Positions 1 to 9,216 of a DNA stretch of 64,000 bases are shown here, piece after piece. Each line of letters starts with the position of its first letter. Within the stretch, counting starts at the first letter, position 1. A program made the translations under genes and the position numbers. The stretch is from the NCBI GenBank assembly GCA_044870245.1, contig JBIOYR010000109.1, positions 18,224-82,223 on the forward strand, written 5' to 3'. This DNA is from DATAFF01 sp044870245. Lineage in GTDB: Bacteria; Pseudomonadota; Alphaproteobacteria; Rhizobiales; Aestuariivirgaceae. Under the pieces are notes generated by a model. That model was given only the letters and a program-made list of their open reading frames with translations, made no database searches and was not told the DNA's origin.

Positions 1-1
1 G

Positions 2-145
2 CTGAAGGACTTCACCGACCGCCGGGCGATGACGCTCGAGCTGCGCCGGCGCACGCTGGAGCTTGCCCGCTTCTTCCGGCCGCCGGGAGCGCCGCTCCCG
101 GATTACCGCCAGGAATTCCTGTTTCCGTCCTGGATATCGGAGTGA
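2..145 (+). CDS. 3' end of an unidentified protein (partial)
   Basis: An open frame enters from the left edge and ends at TGA 143-145, one base before the pyrF start codon. The 47 visible residues are basic and then proline/aromatic-rich, ending in FPSWISE. I do not recognise the family from this tail. The tight spacing suggests it is translated just upstream of pyrF in the same transcript. Confidence 0.6.
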   Translation: MKDFTDRRAMTLELRRRTLELARFFRPPGAPLPDYRQEFLFPSWISE

Positions 146-146
146 C

Positions 147-869
147 ATGAGCCCCTCATCGCACAAGCCCATCCCCGCTCGGGAACGGCTCATCCTGGCG
201 CTTGACGTCGGCTCGCCGGGGGAGGCGCAACGCCTGGTCGAGGCGCTTGGCGACCATGTCGGCTTCTACAAGATCGGCCTTTCCCTCTTCATGTGCGGGG
301 GCTATTTCGAGCTGCTGCAATGGCTGACCGACCGTGGCAAGAAGGTTTTCGTCGACCTGAAATTCTTCGACGTGCCGCAGACCGTCGCCGGCGCTGTGGC
401 CAAGCTGCGCGGGCGCAACGTGACCTTCGCGACCGTCCATGGCAATGAGGCGATCCTCAAGGCGGCCTGTGCCGAAAAGGGCGACACCAAGATTCTCGGC
501 GTGACCGTGCTCACCAGCATGGACCGCAACGATCTGATCGAACTCGGCTTCCCTGACGCGATCGACATTCGTGCGCTCGTCCTGTCGCGCGCCCGCCGCG
601 CCCTCGCCGCCGGCTGCGATGGCGTGGTGGCCTCGGGGCTCGAAGCGGTCGAGCTGCGCAATGAGCTCGGCACGAGGCTGATGATCGTCGTGCCCGGCAT
701 CCGGCCGTTCGACAATGTCGACGATCAGAAGCGCACCGTCGATGTCGAACAGGCATTCCGCAACGGTGCCGACTATATCGTGGTCGGGAGGCCGATCCTC
801 AACGCGCCGTCGCCAACCGCCGCCGCCGAGCAGGTCCAGGAGCGGATCGCCGCGTTTTTCAGGGCCTGA
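147..869 (+). CDS. pyrF: orotidine 5'-phosphate decarboxylase
   Basis: This enzyme decarboxylates OMP to UMP, the last step of de novo pyrimidine synthesis, in the cytosol. The protein has 240 residues, normal for the short bacterial family. The N-terminal strand LILALDV (15-21) is followed by the catalytic D-x-K-x2-D motif at Asp70, Lys72 and Asp75 (DLKFFDVPQTV). The phosphate-binding end VVPGIRP and the IVVGRPI strand are also present. I chose ATG 147 because the preceding gene stops at 145 and the protein then starts where the family does; a longer frame from 63 would overlap that gene. It ends tail to tail with lysK, with no base between the stops. Confidence 0.95.
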   Translation: MSPSSHKPIPARERLILALDVGSPGEAQRLVEALGDHVGFYKIGLSLFMCGGYFELLQWLTDRGKKVFVDLKFFDVPQTVAGAVAKLRGRNVTFATVHGNEAILKAACAEKGDTKILGVTVLTSMDRNDLIELGFPDAIDIRALVLSRARRALAAGCDGVVASGLEAVELRNELGTRLMIVVPGIRPFDNVDDQKRTVDVEQAFRNGADYIVVGRPILNAPSPTAAAEQVQERIAAFFRA

Positions 870-2528
870 TCAGGAACCGAGAAACTCGCCGGCAAGCGCG
901 CGGCGGATCAGCGCCCGCGTGTTGTCGATGCCGTAAAGCGCCGCGAACGACCCGAAGCGCGGGCCCTTCTCCTCGCCGAGCAGCACCTGGTAGATCGCGT
1001 TGAACCAGGCGAGCGACACCCCCGGCTTGTCGGGGGTCGCGCCCTTGGCGGCAAGGTCCTGATAGCGGGGAATGGCGCGACCGATGTCGTAGAGGAGTGC
1101 CTGGATCTCCGCCGGGTCCGCAGCTCGAGGCAATGTGCCGAGCCGCCGTTCCAGCTCGCCCAGCGCCTGGCTCTCGACCTCGTCGGCCGCGCGGTAGCGC
1201 TTGTTCGGCTTCACGAAGTCATGGAAATACCGGATGGCGTAGCCGACCAGAGCATCGAGCTCGCGATGGGTGTCCGGCGACACGTTTGCGGCATAGCGCC
1301 TGAGGAATCCCCACAGGACCGATTTGGTCTCGGCATTGGCGACACTCGCGAGATTGAGCAGGAGAGCGAAGCTCACCGGCATGTCGACCCGCGGCGGGTC
1401 GCCGCCATGGATGTGCCAGACCGGGTTGCCGAGCTTCAGTCGCTCATCCTGCTTGTCATAGGCCGCAAGGAACGAGAAATACTCGTCGACGTGCCGCGGG
1501 ATGACGTCGAAATAGAGCCGCTTGGCCTCGCGGGGCTTGTTGAACATGAAGAGCTCGAGGCTCTCCGGCGAGGCATAGGTCAGCCATTCCTCGATCGACA
1601 GGCCGTTGCCCTTCGACTTCGAGATCTTCTGACCCTTCTCGTCGAGGAACAGCTCATAGTTGAAGCCGGCCGGCGGGGTGCCGCCGATTGCCGTCGTGAT
1701 GCGGCTGGCGAGCTTCACCGAATCGATCAGGTCCTTGCCCGACATCTCGTAATCGACGCCGAGCGCGAACCATCGCATCGCCCAGTCGGGCTTCCATTGC
1801 AGCTTGCAATGACCGCCGGTGATCGGCGTCTCGATGCGCTCACCGCTGTCGGGATCGCGCCAGACGATGGTGCGCGCTTCGAGATTGCGCGCCTCGATCG
1901 GGACCTGCATGACGATGCCGGTCTGCGGATGGATCGGCAGGAAGGGCGAATAGGTCTGGGCCCGCTCCTCGCGCAGCGACGGCAGCATGATCTCCATGAC
2001 CTCATCGAAGCGCTCGAACACCCTGATCAGGGCCTGATCGAAGCGGCCGGAGGCGTAATAGTCGCTGGCGGAGGCGAACTCGTACCGAAATCCGAAGCGG
2101 TCGAGAAAGTCGCGCAACATCGCGTTGTTGTGGTGGCCGAAGCTTTCGAAGCGTCCGAACGGGTCGGGGATGCGGGTCAGCGGCATTCCGAGATGGCGCG
2201 CCACCATATCGCGATTGGGGATGTTGTCGGGAACCTTGCGCAGGCCGTCCATGTCGTCGGAAAAGCAGAGCAGCCGCGTCCTCAATCCGGTCATGGTCTC
2301 GAAGGCGTGGCGCACCATGGTGGTCCGCGCCACCTCGCCGAAGGTGCCGATATGCGGCAGCCCGGACGGGCCGTAGCCGGTTTCGAACAGCACCTCGCCG
2401 GTGGTCCGGCCCTGGCTCCTCAGCCGGTCGATGATCTTGCGCGCGTCCTCGAATGGCCACGCCTTGGAAGCGAGCGCCGCCTCCCGCAATGCGTTGTCGG
2501 AATTGGACTTCATGGCTCTTAATGTCAT
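870..2528 (-). CDS. lysK: lysyl-tRNA synthetase, class I
   Basis: This enzyme charges tRNA-Lys. It is the class I (archaeal-type) LysRS that most alphaproteobacteria use in place of class II LysS. The 552-residue protein has the HIGH-type signature PHIGT at 58-62 and the KMSKS-type signature KISKS at 301-305, in the order expected of a class I Rossmann catalytic domain, followed by an alpha-helical anticodon-binding C-terminus. A second in-frame Met at residue 6 (codon ending at 2513) could be the true start. The gene converges on pyrF, and its promoter must lie in the 204 bp shared with the divergent kinase gene. Confidence 0.95.
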   Translation of the reverse strand: MTLRAMKSNSDNALREAALASKAWPFEDARKIIDRLRSQGRTTGEVLFETGYGPSGLPHIGTFGEVARTTMVRHAFETMTGLRTRLLCFSDDMDGLRKVPDNIPNRDMVARHLGMPLTRIPDPFGRFESFGHHNNAMLRDFLDRFGFRYEFASASDYYASGRFDQALIRVFERFDEVMEIMLPSLREERAQTYSPFLPIHPQTGIVMQVPIEARNLEARTIVWRDPDSGERIETPITGGHCKLQWKPDWAMRWFALGVDYEMSGKDLIDSVKLASRITTAIGGTPPAGFNYELFLDEKGQKISKSKGNGLSIEEWLTYASPESLELFMFNKPREAKRLYFDVIPRHVDEYFSFLAAYDKQDERLKLGNPVWHIHGGDPPRVDMPVSFALLLNLASVANAETKSVLWGFLRRYAANVSPDTHRELDALVGYAIRYFHDFVKPNKRYRAADEVESQALGELERRLGTLPRAADPAEIQALLYDIGRAIPRYQDLAAKGATPDKPGVSLAWFNAIYQVLLGEEKGPRFGSFAALYGIDNTRALIRRALAGEFLGS

Positions 2529-2732
2529 GAATGGTCCGCCACCTCCAGAGGCATTGGCGCGGAGCCCCCGTCGGGCGGCCGGGGCGTGCCTCCCCTCGAG
2601 AATTCCACAGCCATATCACGGCCTTCGTGCCTCTTTAGTGGGCAGGATTCCTGTTTGCCTGTATATCTCGGCCATGCACGGTTCCGGTGATTCGTCGGGG
2701 CGGGGCGGGCAGGCAGGGGAACGGCAGGCATC

Positions 2733-5111
2733 ATGGGTGGCGTGGTCGGCGCTGTCGGTAGGCTGGCCGGCGATGCTTCGCTGGTCGTTGCCGCCATCCT
2801 GTTTGCCATTGCCGTGTTCATCTGGGCCATTTTCGTCATTCGCCGGCTGACGCGCGAGGAAGCGCGGGCGCGGCGGCGGATCACCGAGCTCGAGGTCGAG
2901 CTCAACGAAGCAGAAGCGGCTCTCGCCGCCGAGCCCAACATCCTGATGATCTGGCGCGGCCCGGCATCGCAACCGGAGCGCATCGCCGGCGACATGCGGG
3001 GCACGGTCGCGGTGCCGCAGGACGCCGCGATGCTGCTCGATTTTCCGCGCTGGCTCGAGGCCGAGTCAGCCGCGACCCTGGGGGAGGCGCTATCGGCGAT
3101 GCGGGAGGCCGGGCGCCCGTTCAACATCGGCGTGCGGACGCGGGCCGGCGAGCTGATCGAGGCGGATGGCCGCACCGCCGGGGGTCTTGCCACCTTGCGG
3201 CTCAGGCCGCTGGCCGGCGAAAGGCGGGACCGCACCGAGCTTGCCTATGACAGCCGCAAGCTCGGCAAGCAGGTGGAGCGCCTGTCGGCCATTCTCGACG
3301 CGGCGCCCTTCGCCATCTGGCTGAACGACGATGCCGGCCGGCTGATCTGGGTCAACCGCGCCTACCTGTCGGCGGTCGAGGCGCAGGACTACGATCAGGT
3401 GCTCGCCCGTCCGATCCTTCTCGCCAATCCCGCCCAGATCCGCTTCGACGTCGAGAAGGGTCATGGCCGATGGGGCCGGCGCGGCACGGCCTCGGCGGTG
3501 ATCGGCGGCGAGAAGCGGGCGCTCGAGGTCTATGAGATTCCCCTGACCAGCGGCCATGCGAGCTTCGCCATCGACATCACCATCCAGGACGAGACGCAGA
3601 AGGAGCTGAACCGGCACATCCGGGCGCATGCCTCGACTCTCGACAAGCTCCAGACGGCGATCGCGATCTTCGGACCAGACCAGCGTCTGCGGTTCTTCAA
3701 CGCCGCCTATGCCGATCTCTGGGGCCTCGATGCGCCATGGCTCGAGACGCGGCCGACGGACGGTGAGATCCTCGACCGCTTGCGCGAGCTCAGGCGGCTG
3801 CCCGAGCAGGAGAACTTCAGGGACTGGCGAAACCGGCAGCTCGCCGCCTACAACACGCTCGAGACGCGCGAGACGTGGTGGCACCTGCCCAGCGGTCAAA
3901 CGCTGCGGGTGATCGCCGAGCAGCATCCGTTCGGCGGCGTCACCTATCTCTATGACGATGTCACCGAGCAGATCCGGCTCGAAAGCCAGTATCGCGAGCT
4001 GATCGGCGTCCAGCGCGAGACTGTCGACAATCTGCATGAAGGGGTGGCGCTGTTCGGCACCGACGGCAAGCTCAAGCTGTTCAATCCCACCTTCTCCCGC
4101 GTGTGGGGCATGGATGCCGCGGCACTTGCCGAGGAGCCGCATATCCGCAAGGTGATCGCCCATTGCCGCCAGTTCCATGAGGACGAGCGGATCTGGGACG
4201 AGATCAAGATCGTCACCACCTCGCTCGACAGCGGCCGCCGCTCGCTCCAGGGACGCCTCACCCGCAATGACGGGGTGGTGCTCGACTACGCAACGGTGCC
4301 GCTGCCGGACGGCAACACGCTTCTGACCTTCGTCGACGTCACAGCCAGCGCCGGCATCGAGAAGGCGCTCAGGGAGCGCAACGAAGCGCTGATCGCCGCC
4401 GACCGGCTCAAGACCAACTTTCTCTCCAACGTGTCCTACGAGCTGCGCACGCCGCTCACCAACATCATCGGCTTCGCCGAGGCGATGGCCCTCGGCATCG
4501 CCGGAGAGCTGGCGCCCAAGCAGGTCGAATATCTGCAGCACATCAGGACGTCGTCGCGCGATCTCCTGTCGATCATCGATGCCATTCTCGACCTCACGAC
4601 CATCGATGCCGGGGCGATGGAGCTCAAGCTGGCGGCGATCGATGTCGGGGAGCTCCTGCAGGCGACCGCCGATGCGGCGGCCGAGGCCATCGAACGGCGC
4701 GACCTCACCCTCAATATCGAGATGGCAGAGGATGCAGCGAGCTTCGTCGGCGACCTCAAGCGGGTGCGGCAGATCCTGGCCAATCTGTTGTCGAATGCCG
4801 TCGGCTTCTCCGATGCCGGGGCGACGATCAGGATGGGGGCGCGGCGCGACGGTCACCAGCTGCTGCTGTGGGTCAGCGACACCGGACGGGGGATCGATCC
4901 CGACTATCAGGAGAAGGTGTTCGAGCGCTTCCAGGCGCGGCCGGTCTCAGGGGGTCATCGTGGTCCGGGGCTCGGCTTGTCGCTGGTCAAGAGCTTTGTC
5001 GAGCTCCATGAGGGGCAGGTGTCGCTGATTTCGCGGCTGGGACGCGGCACCACGGTAATCTGCCGGTTTCCAGTCGATGGGCCGGGTGCACGGAGGGTGG
5101 CGTCAGCATGA
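2733..5111 (+). CDS. divL: DivL-like PAS sensor kinase with Tyr at the phospho-acceptor site
   Basis: The 792-residue protein has one N-terminal membrane segment (about 15-37), a short coiled region, PAS-like domains (about 185-300, 305-410 and 420-545), then dimerisation and ATPase modules. The H-box reads NVSYELRTPL, with Tyr569 where kinases carry the phosphorylated His. The N-box (NLLSNAV), G1 (DTGRGID) and G2 (GPGLGLSLV) are intact. A Tyr at this position is the hallmark of Caulobacter DivL, an essential partner of the DivK/CckA/CtrA cell-cycle circuit. The cell-cycle role here is inferred from that resemblance. It is first in a run with tsaE-amgK (ATGA overlap at 5108-5111), murU and trxA, the usual neighbours in this order. 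Confidence 0.85.
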   Translation: MGGVVGAVGRLAGDASLVVAAILFAIAVFIWAIFVIRRLTREEARARRRITELEVELNEAEAALAAEPNILMIWRGPASQPERIAGDMRGTVAVPQDAAMLLDFPRWLEAESAATLGEALSAMREAGRPFNIGVRTRAGELIEADGRTAGGLATLRLRPLAGERRDRTELAYDSRKLGKQVERLSAILDAAPFAIWLNDDAGRLIWVNRAYLSAVEAQDYDQVLARPILLANPAQIRFDVEKGHGRWGRRGTASAVIGGEKRALEVYEIPLTSGHASFAIDITIQDETQKELNRHIRAHASTLDKLQTAIAIFGPDQRLRFFNAAYADLWGLDAPWLETRPTDGEILDRLRELRRLPEQENFRDWRNRQLAAYNTLETRETWWHLPSGQTLRVIAEQHPFGGVTYLYDDVTEQIRLESQYRELIGVQRETVDNLHEGVALFGTDGKLKLFNPTFSRVWGMDAAALAEEPHIRKVIAHCRQFHEDERIWDEIKIVTTSLDSGRRSLQGRLTRNDGVVLDYATVPLPDGNTLLTFVDVTASAGIEKALRERNEALIAADRLKTNFLSNVSYELRTPLTNIIGFAEAMALGIAGELAPKQVEYLQHIRTSSRDLLSIIDAILDLTTIDAGAMELKLAAIDVGELLQATADAAAEAIERRDLTLNIEMAEDAASFVGDLKRVRQILANLLSNAVGFSDAGATIRMGARRDGHQLLLWVSDTGRGIDPDYQEKVFERFQARPVSGGHRGPGLGLSLVKSFVELHEGQVSLISRLGRGTTVICRFPVDGPGARRVASA

Positions 5112-6712
5112 CCGAGCTGTCTCATAAGCGGGGCTTTAATTCTACCCGGCCGATCGACTATGGTCCTTCGGTCATGAGCTCAAGCGGGCAATATCACGAG
5201 CTTGAACAGACGCTTGCAGGGGAGCACGCCACCATCGCGCTGGGGGTCGGGCTGGCCCCGCTGCTCAAGCCGGGCGATCTCGTGTGCCTCAATGGCGGCC
5301 TAGGCGCCGGCAAGACCACGCTGGCGCGGGCAGTGATCCGGACCATTGCCGGCGATCAGGCGCTCGAAGTGCCGAGCCCGAGCTTCGCCATCGCCCAGCT
5401 CTACGATCTGACCCCGCCGGTTGCCCATTTCGATTTCTTCCGGCTCGACGGTCCGGCGGAAGTCGAGGAGACGGGCTTGCGGGATGCGCTGGGGAATCGG
5501 GTGGTGCTGCTCGAATGGCCCGACCGAACGGGATCTCTCGCCGACAACCGGCTCGACATCGAGCTCTCCGGGGCAGGCGAGAACCGGTCGGTGACACTGC
5601 GCGGTTTCGGCAATTGGGCCGAGCGGCTGCAGCGGTGGCAGAACGCCCGCTCTTTCATTTCAGCGACCGGCTGGGCAAAGGCGCGGCGTCTGGCGCTGCC
5701 CGGCGATGCGTCGACGCGGCGCTACGAACGGCTGGTCGGGGGACCGCGGCCGGCGCTGCTGATGGACATGCCGGCGCGGCCGGATGGTCCGCCGGTCAAG
5801 GATGGCAAGTCCTACAGCGCCATCGCGCATCTCGCCGAAGACGTGCGGGCGGTGATGGCGGTTTCGGGCGAGTTGCTGCGGCGCGGCTATTCGGCGCCGG
5901 AGATCTTTGCCGCCGACGAGCAGCACGGCCTGCTGCTCATCGAGGATTTCGGCGACCGGGTGTTCGGACGGATGATCGCCGAGGGCCGAGACATGTCGGA
6001 GCCGTTTCACAGCGCGGTTCTGCTACTGGCCGATATTGCCGAGCGAAAGGACTGGCCGGCAGAGGTCAGGGTGGCGGGACATCCCTATCGCATTCACCCG
6101 TTTGACCAGGATGCGATGCTGGTCGAAGCCGAGCTCCTGACCTCATGGTATGTGCCGCTGATCAGCGGCAAGAGGATCGATCCCGCGGTGGAGCAGGCCT
6201 ATCGCGAGGCGTGGTCGCCGGTGCTGCCGCTGGTCACGCCGGTTCCCGGCGTCTGGTCGCTGCGCGACTTCCATGTCGACAATCTGTTCTGGCTGCCCGA
6301 ACGGTCGGGGATCAATCGGGTCGGCTTGATCGACACCCAGGACGCGGTGATCGGCCACCCCGCCTATGATCTGGTCTCGATCCTGCAGGATGCCCGGGTC
6401 GACGTGGCCGAGGAGACGGCGGCTGAGCTCCTCGACCTCTATTGCGCTGCCCGTGCCGCGGTTGACCCAGGGTTCGACGAGCCGGCCTTCCGGACGGCCT
6501 ATGCGGTGCTCGGGGTGCAGCGGGCGGCCAAGATCCTCGGGATCTTCTCCAGGCTGTCGCTGCGCGACATGAAGCACGGTTATCTGCGCCATTTGCCGAG
6601 GGTGCGGCGGCAGCTCGATCAGGGGCTCGCCCATCCGGCACTCGGGCAGCTCAGGGCCTGGTTCGAGCGCCATCTGCCGCGACCGGCAGCGGGCACCGGG
6701 GCATCGTCATGA
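5108..6712 (+). CDS. fusion: TsaE (tRNA t6A ATPase) + AmgK-type sugar kinase
   Basis: The 534-residue protein joins two enzymes. Residues about 30-165 form TsaE, the ATPase that works with TsaB/TsaD to make N6-threonylcarbamoyladenosine in tRNA; Walker A GGLGAGKTT lies near 62-70. Residues about 185-520 form an aminoglycoside-phosphotransferase fold with the catalytic loop DFHVDNL (near 386) and the metal motif GLIDTQD, matching AmgK, which phosphorylates N-acetylmuramate at the anomeric carbon. MurU follows directly, overlapping by four bases, so a MurNAc to UDP-MurNAc recycling pair is likely. ATG 5108 overlaps the divL stop; ATG 5174 (residue 23) is an alternative start closer to where TsaE usually begins. 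Confidence 0.88.
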   Translation: MTELSHKRGFNSTRPIDYGPSVMSSSGQYHELEQTLAGEHATIALGVGLAPLLKPGDLVCLNGGLGAGKTTLARAVIRTIAGDQALEVPSPSFAIAQLYDLTPPVAHFDFFRLDGPAEVEETGLRDALGNRVVLLEWPDRTGSLADNRLDIELSGAGENRSVTLRGFGNWAERLQRWQNARSFISATGWAKARRLALPGDASTRRYERLVGGPRPALLMDMPARPDGPPVKDGKSYSAIAHLAEDVRAVMAVSGELLRRGYSAPEIFAADEQHGLLLIEDFGDRVFGRMIAEGRDMSEPFHSAVLLLADIAERKDWPAEVRVAGHPYRIHPFDQDAMLVEAELLTSWYVPLISGKRIDPAVEQAYREAWSPVLPLVTPVPGVWSLRDFHVDNLFWLPERSGINRVGLIDTQDAVIGHPAYDLVSILQDARVDVAEETAAELLDLYCAARAAVDPGFDEPAFRTAYAVLGVQRAAKILGIFSRLSLRDMKHGYLRHLPRVRRQLDQGLAHPALGQLRAWFERHLPRPAAGTGASS

Positions 6713-7416
6713 TCAAATCCGCCATGGTGCTGGCTGCCGGCCGTGGCGTCAGGATGCGGCCCCTGACGCTCGACCGGCCAAAGCCGCTGGTGACGGTGGC
6801 GGGGAAGCTCCTCATCGACTATTCGATCGATGCGCTGAAACGGGCCGGCGTCGAGCGGATCGTGGTCAACACCCATCATTTCAGCGAGCAGATGGTGGCC
6901 TGGGCGCGCGCCCGGAAGGATGCAGGGATTGTGCTGTCGGACGAGAGCGACCTCCTGCTCGATACCGGCGGCGGCGTCGTCAAAGCATTGCCGCTGCTCG
7001 GTGACGAGCCATTCGTGGTGATCAACAGCGACAGCTTCTGGCGCGACGGCCCGGAGCCGGCGCTTGCCCGGCTTGCCGCAGCATTCGATCCCCAGATGAT
7101 GGACGCGCTGCTGCTGCTCAGCAGCCACAATCAGGCGGTCGGATTCGAGGGGCCGGGCGACTTCCATATGGACGCGCTTGGCCGGCTGAGGCGGCGCGGC
7201 GGCGATCCGACCGCGCCGTTCATTTTTGCCGGCTGCCACATTCTCCATCCGCGGCTCCTGAAGGATGCGCCGGAGGGGCCGTTCTCGATGAATTTCGCCT
7301 GGGACAAGGCGCTCGCCGGTGGCCGGCTCCATGGGCTGCGCCATGACGGGCCGTGGCTCCATGTCGGAACGCCCGAGGCGATCCCGATCGTTGAAGAGGC
7401 GCTCAAGGCATTATGA
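6709..7416 (+). CDS. murU: MurU-type sugar-1-phosphate nucleotidyltransferase
   Basis: This 235-residue nucleotidyltransferase carries the classic N-terminal motif VLAAGRGVRMRPLT (7-20) and a downstream KPLV lysine. With AmgK upstream it most likely converts MurNAc-1-phosphate to UDP-MurNAc, a cell-wall recycling route that bypasses MurA and is known to give intrinsic fosfomycin tolerance in Pseudomonas. Its start overlaps the tsaE-amgK stop (ATGA 6709-6712). In relatives the next genes are addB-addA; here the next coding sequence is trxA after only 95 bp. The exact sugar cannot be read from sequence alone. Confidence 0.85.
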   Translation: MIKSAMVLAAGRGVRMRPLTLDRPKPLVTVAGKLLIDYSIDALKRAGVERIVVNTHHFSEQMVAWARARKDAGIVLSDESDLLLDTGGGVVKALPLLGDEPFVVINSDSFWRDGPEPALARLAAAFDPQMMDALLLLSSHNQAVGFEGPGDFHMDALGRLRRRGGDPTAPFIFAGCHILHPRLLKDAPEGPFSMNFAWDKALAGGRLHGLRHDGPWLHVGTPEAIPIVEEALKAL

Positions 7417-7511
7417 ACATGCGGGAGAGCGGCCATGCCGGCGCCCGTCCTTGACCAGGGTAGAAGGGCTTCTTACGTTCGCTTCCCGAACAGTCCGACA
7501 GCGAGGATTCG

Positions 7512-7841
7512 ATGAGCACGACGAAATTGTCCGCAGTGTCCGATACGTCCTTCGAGGCAGAGGTCTTGAAGGCCGAAACACCTGTGGTTGTCGATTTCTG
7601 GGCCGAATGGTGCGGGCCGTGCCGGCAGATCGGACCGTCGCTCGAGGAGCTGTCGGCGGAGATGACCGGCAAGGTCAAGATCGTCAAGCTCAATGTCGAC
7701 GAGAATCCGTCGGTGGCAAGCCGCTACGGCATCCGCAGCATCCCGCATCTCATGATGTTCAAATCCGGCAAGGTCGAATCGACATTCACCGGAGCGGCTC
7801 CCAAAACGCGGATCGCCGAGTGGATCAACCGCTCTGTTTAA
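7512..7841 (+). CDS. trxA: thioredoxin
   Basis: Small cytosolic dithiol oxidoreductase of 109 residues, the standard thioredoxin length. The active site is WCGPC at 33-37 (Cys34, Cys37), preceded by VVVDFWAEW and followed by the cis-proline motif SIPHL and the usual GxxxK/R end. It closes the plus-strand run and meets folC tail to tail with 6 bp between stops. In many Hyphomicrobiales trxA follows addA; addA is absent here. Confidence 0.96.
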   Translation: MSTTKLSAVSDTSFEAEVLKAETPVVVDFWAEWCGPCRQIGPSLEELSAEMTGKVKIVKLNVDENPSVASRYGIRSIPHLMMFKSGKVESTFTGAAPKTRIAEWINRSV

Positions 7842-7847
7842 CGGGGG

Positions 7848-9191
7848 TCAGCCGCGGGCGGTGCCGGTGACCCCCGAGGCGGCCTCGCCGAGATGGAGGG
7901 CGAGCACCCGCCCGGCGAGATAGAGCGAGCCGCCGATCAACAGCCTGACGGGTGCGCCCGGAATTTGCGAGGCGTGGCGCACCGCCTCCTCGATCGAGCC
8001 AGCTGACGAGGCGTCGAGCCCTTCGGCACGGGCGATGCGGGCCAGCTCGTCGGCCGGCATGGCGTTCTCCTCGCCGGGGATGGCAATGGTGATCACCCGG
8101 CGGGCTAGGCCCTTGAAGGGGCGAAAATAGCCGGCCGCTTCCTTGGTCTTGAGCATGCCGGTGACCAGCGACAGCGGGCGTGACAGGCGCTCGTCGAGCT
8201 CGGCCAGGGTCTCCGCCACGGCGCGCCCGGCAGACGGGTTGTGACCGCCATCGAGCCAGATCTCGGTGCCTGATGGGGCAAGCTTGAGGATCGGACCGGG
8301 GCCGAGGCGCTGCATTCGGGCCGGCCACTCGGCCAGGCGCAGGCCCCTGGCGATGGCCGCGTCGTCGATCCGGGGGTCGTCCAAGGCGCGGATGGTGGCG
8401 ATGGCGGTTCCGGCATTGTCGATCTGGAAGCGGCCCGGCAGGATCGGCAGGGGCAGGTCGAGCAGGCCGCTCTCATCCTGGTACACCAATCGGCCGTGCT
8501 GCTCGAAGGCGGACCAATCCTGAGCGGAGATGAAGGTGGGTGCGACCCGACGACGGGCCTCGGCGAGGATGGCGTCGAGGGCCTGCTCGGGCTGCGGCGC
8601 GACGATGCAGGGCACACCCTCCTTGAGGATGCCGGCCTTTTCGGCGGCGATGGCGGCAAGGGTCGTGCCAAGAAACTGCTGGTGGTCGAGATCGACGGTG
8701 GTGATGACGGTGAGACGCGGGTCGTCGATCACATTGGTGGCGTCGAGCCGGCCGCCGAGCCCGACCTCGAGCAGCAGATAGTCGGCAGGATTGCGGGCAA
8801 AGGCGAGAAAGGCGGCGGCCGTGGTGATCTCGAAGAAGGTGATCGGCTCGCCGGCATTGGCCTCCTCGCATTCGGCGAGGAGGGCGATGAGGTCCGGCTC
8901 CGAGATCAGCGTGCCGCGGCCCGGCCTTCCCAAGCGAATCCGTTCGTGGAACCTGACGAGATGCGGCGAGGTGTAGACATGGGCCGCGAGCCCTGCCGCC
9001 TCGATGATGGCGCGGCAATAGGCGACGACCGAGCCCTTGCCATTGGTGCCGGCGACATGGATGACCGGCGGCACATGCTGCTCCGGGTTGCCCAGCCGGT
9101 CGAGGAGGCGCCACATCCGGTCGAGCTTGAGATCGATGATTTTCGGATGAAGATCGAGGAGGCGGGTCAGAATGGCATCGCTCATCGCCAT
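7848..9191 (-). CDS. folC: bifunctional folylpolyglutamate synthase / dihydrofolate synthase
   Basis: This enzyme ligates glutamate to dihydropteroate and then extends the polyglutamate tail of folates. The 447-residue protein has the Mur-ligase-like P-loop HVAGTNGKGSVVAYC at 45-59, the SPHLVRFHERI motif typical of FolC, and the second-domain WLDGGHNPSA motif. It lies 25 bp downstream of accD on the same strand, the conserved accD-folC pair. A second Met two codons in (ending at 9185) is an alternative start; the purine-rich stretch AGGGA lies about 10 nt before the first ATG. Confidence 0.95.
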   Translation of the reverse strand: MAMSDAILTRLLDLHPKIIDLKLDRMWRLLDRLGNPEQHVPPVIHVAGTNGKGSVVAYCRAIIEAAGLAAHVYTSPHLVRFHERIRLGRPGRGTLISEPDLIALLAECEEANAGEPITFFEITTAAAFLAFARNPADYLLLEVGLGGRLDATNVIDDPRLTVITTVDLDHQQFLGTTLAAIAAEKAGILKEGVPCIVAPQPEQALDAILAEARRRVAPTFISAQDWSAFEQHGRLVYQDESGLLDLPLPILPGRFQIDNAGTAIATIRALDDPRIDDAAIARGLRLAEWPARMQRLGPGPILKLAPSGTEIWLDGGHNPSAGRAVAETLAELDERLSRPLSLVTGMLKTKEAAGYFRPFKGLARRVITIAIPGEENAMPADELARIARAEGLDASSAGSIEEAVRHASQIPGAPVRLLIGGSLYLAGRVLALHLGEAASGVTGTARG

Positions 9192-9216
9192 GGCACGCGA
9201 TCCCTGACTGGCTGCC

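Noticed and set aside
3090..4856. 588-codon minus-strand frame opposite the DivL-like gene
   Set aside because: Lies wholly inside a gene with clear kinase motifs; the translated sequence is Arg/Asp/Gly-rich with no domain.
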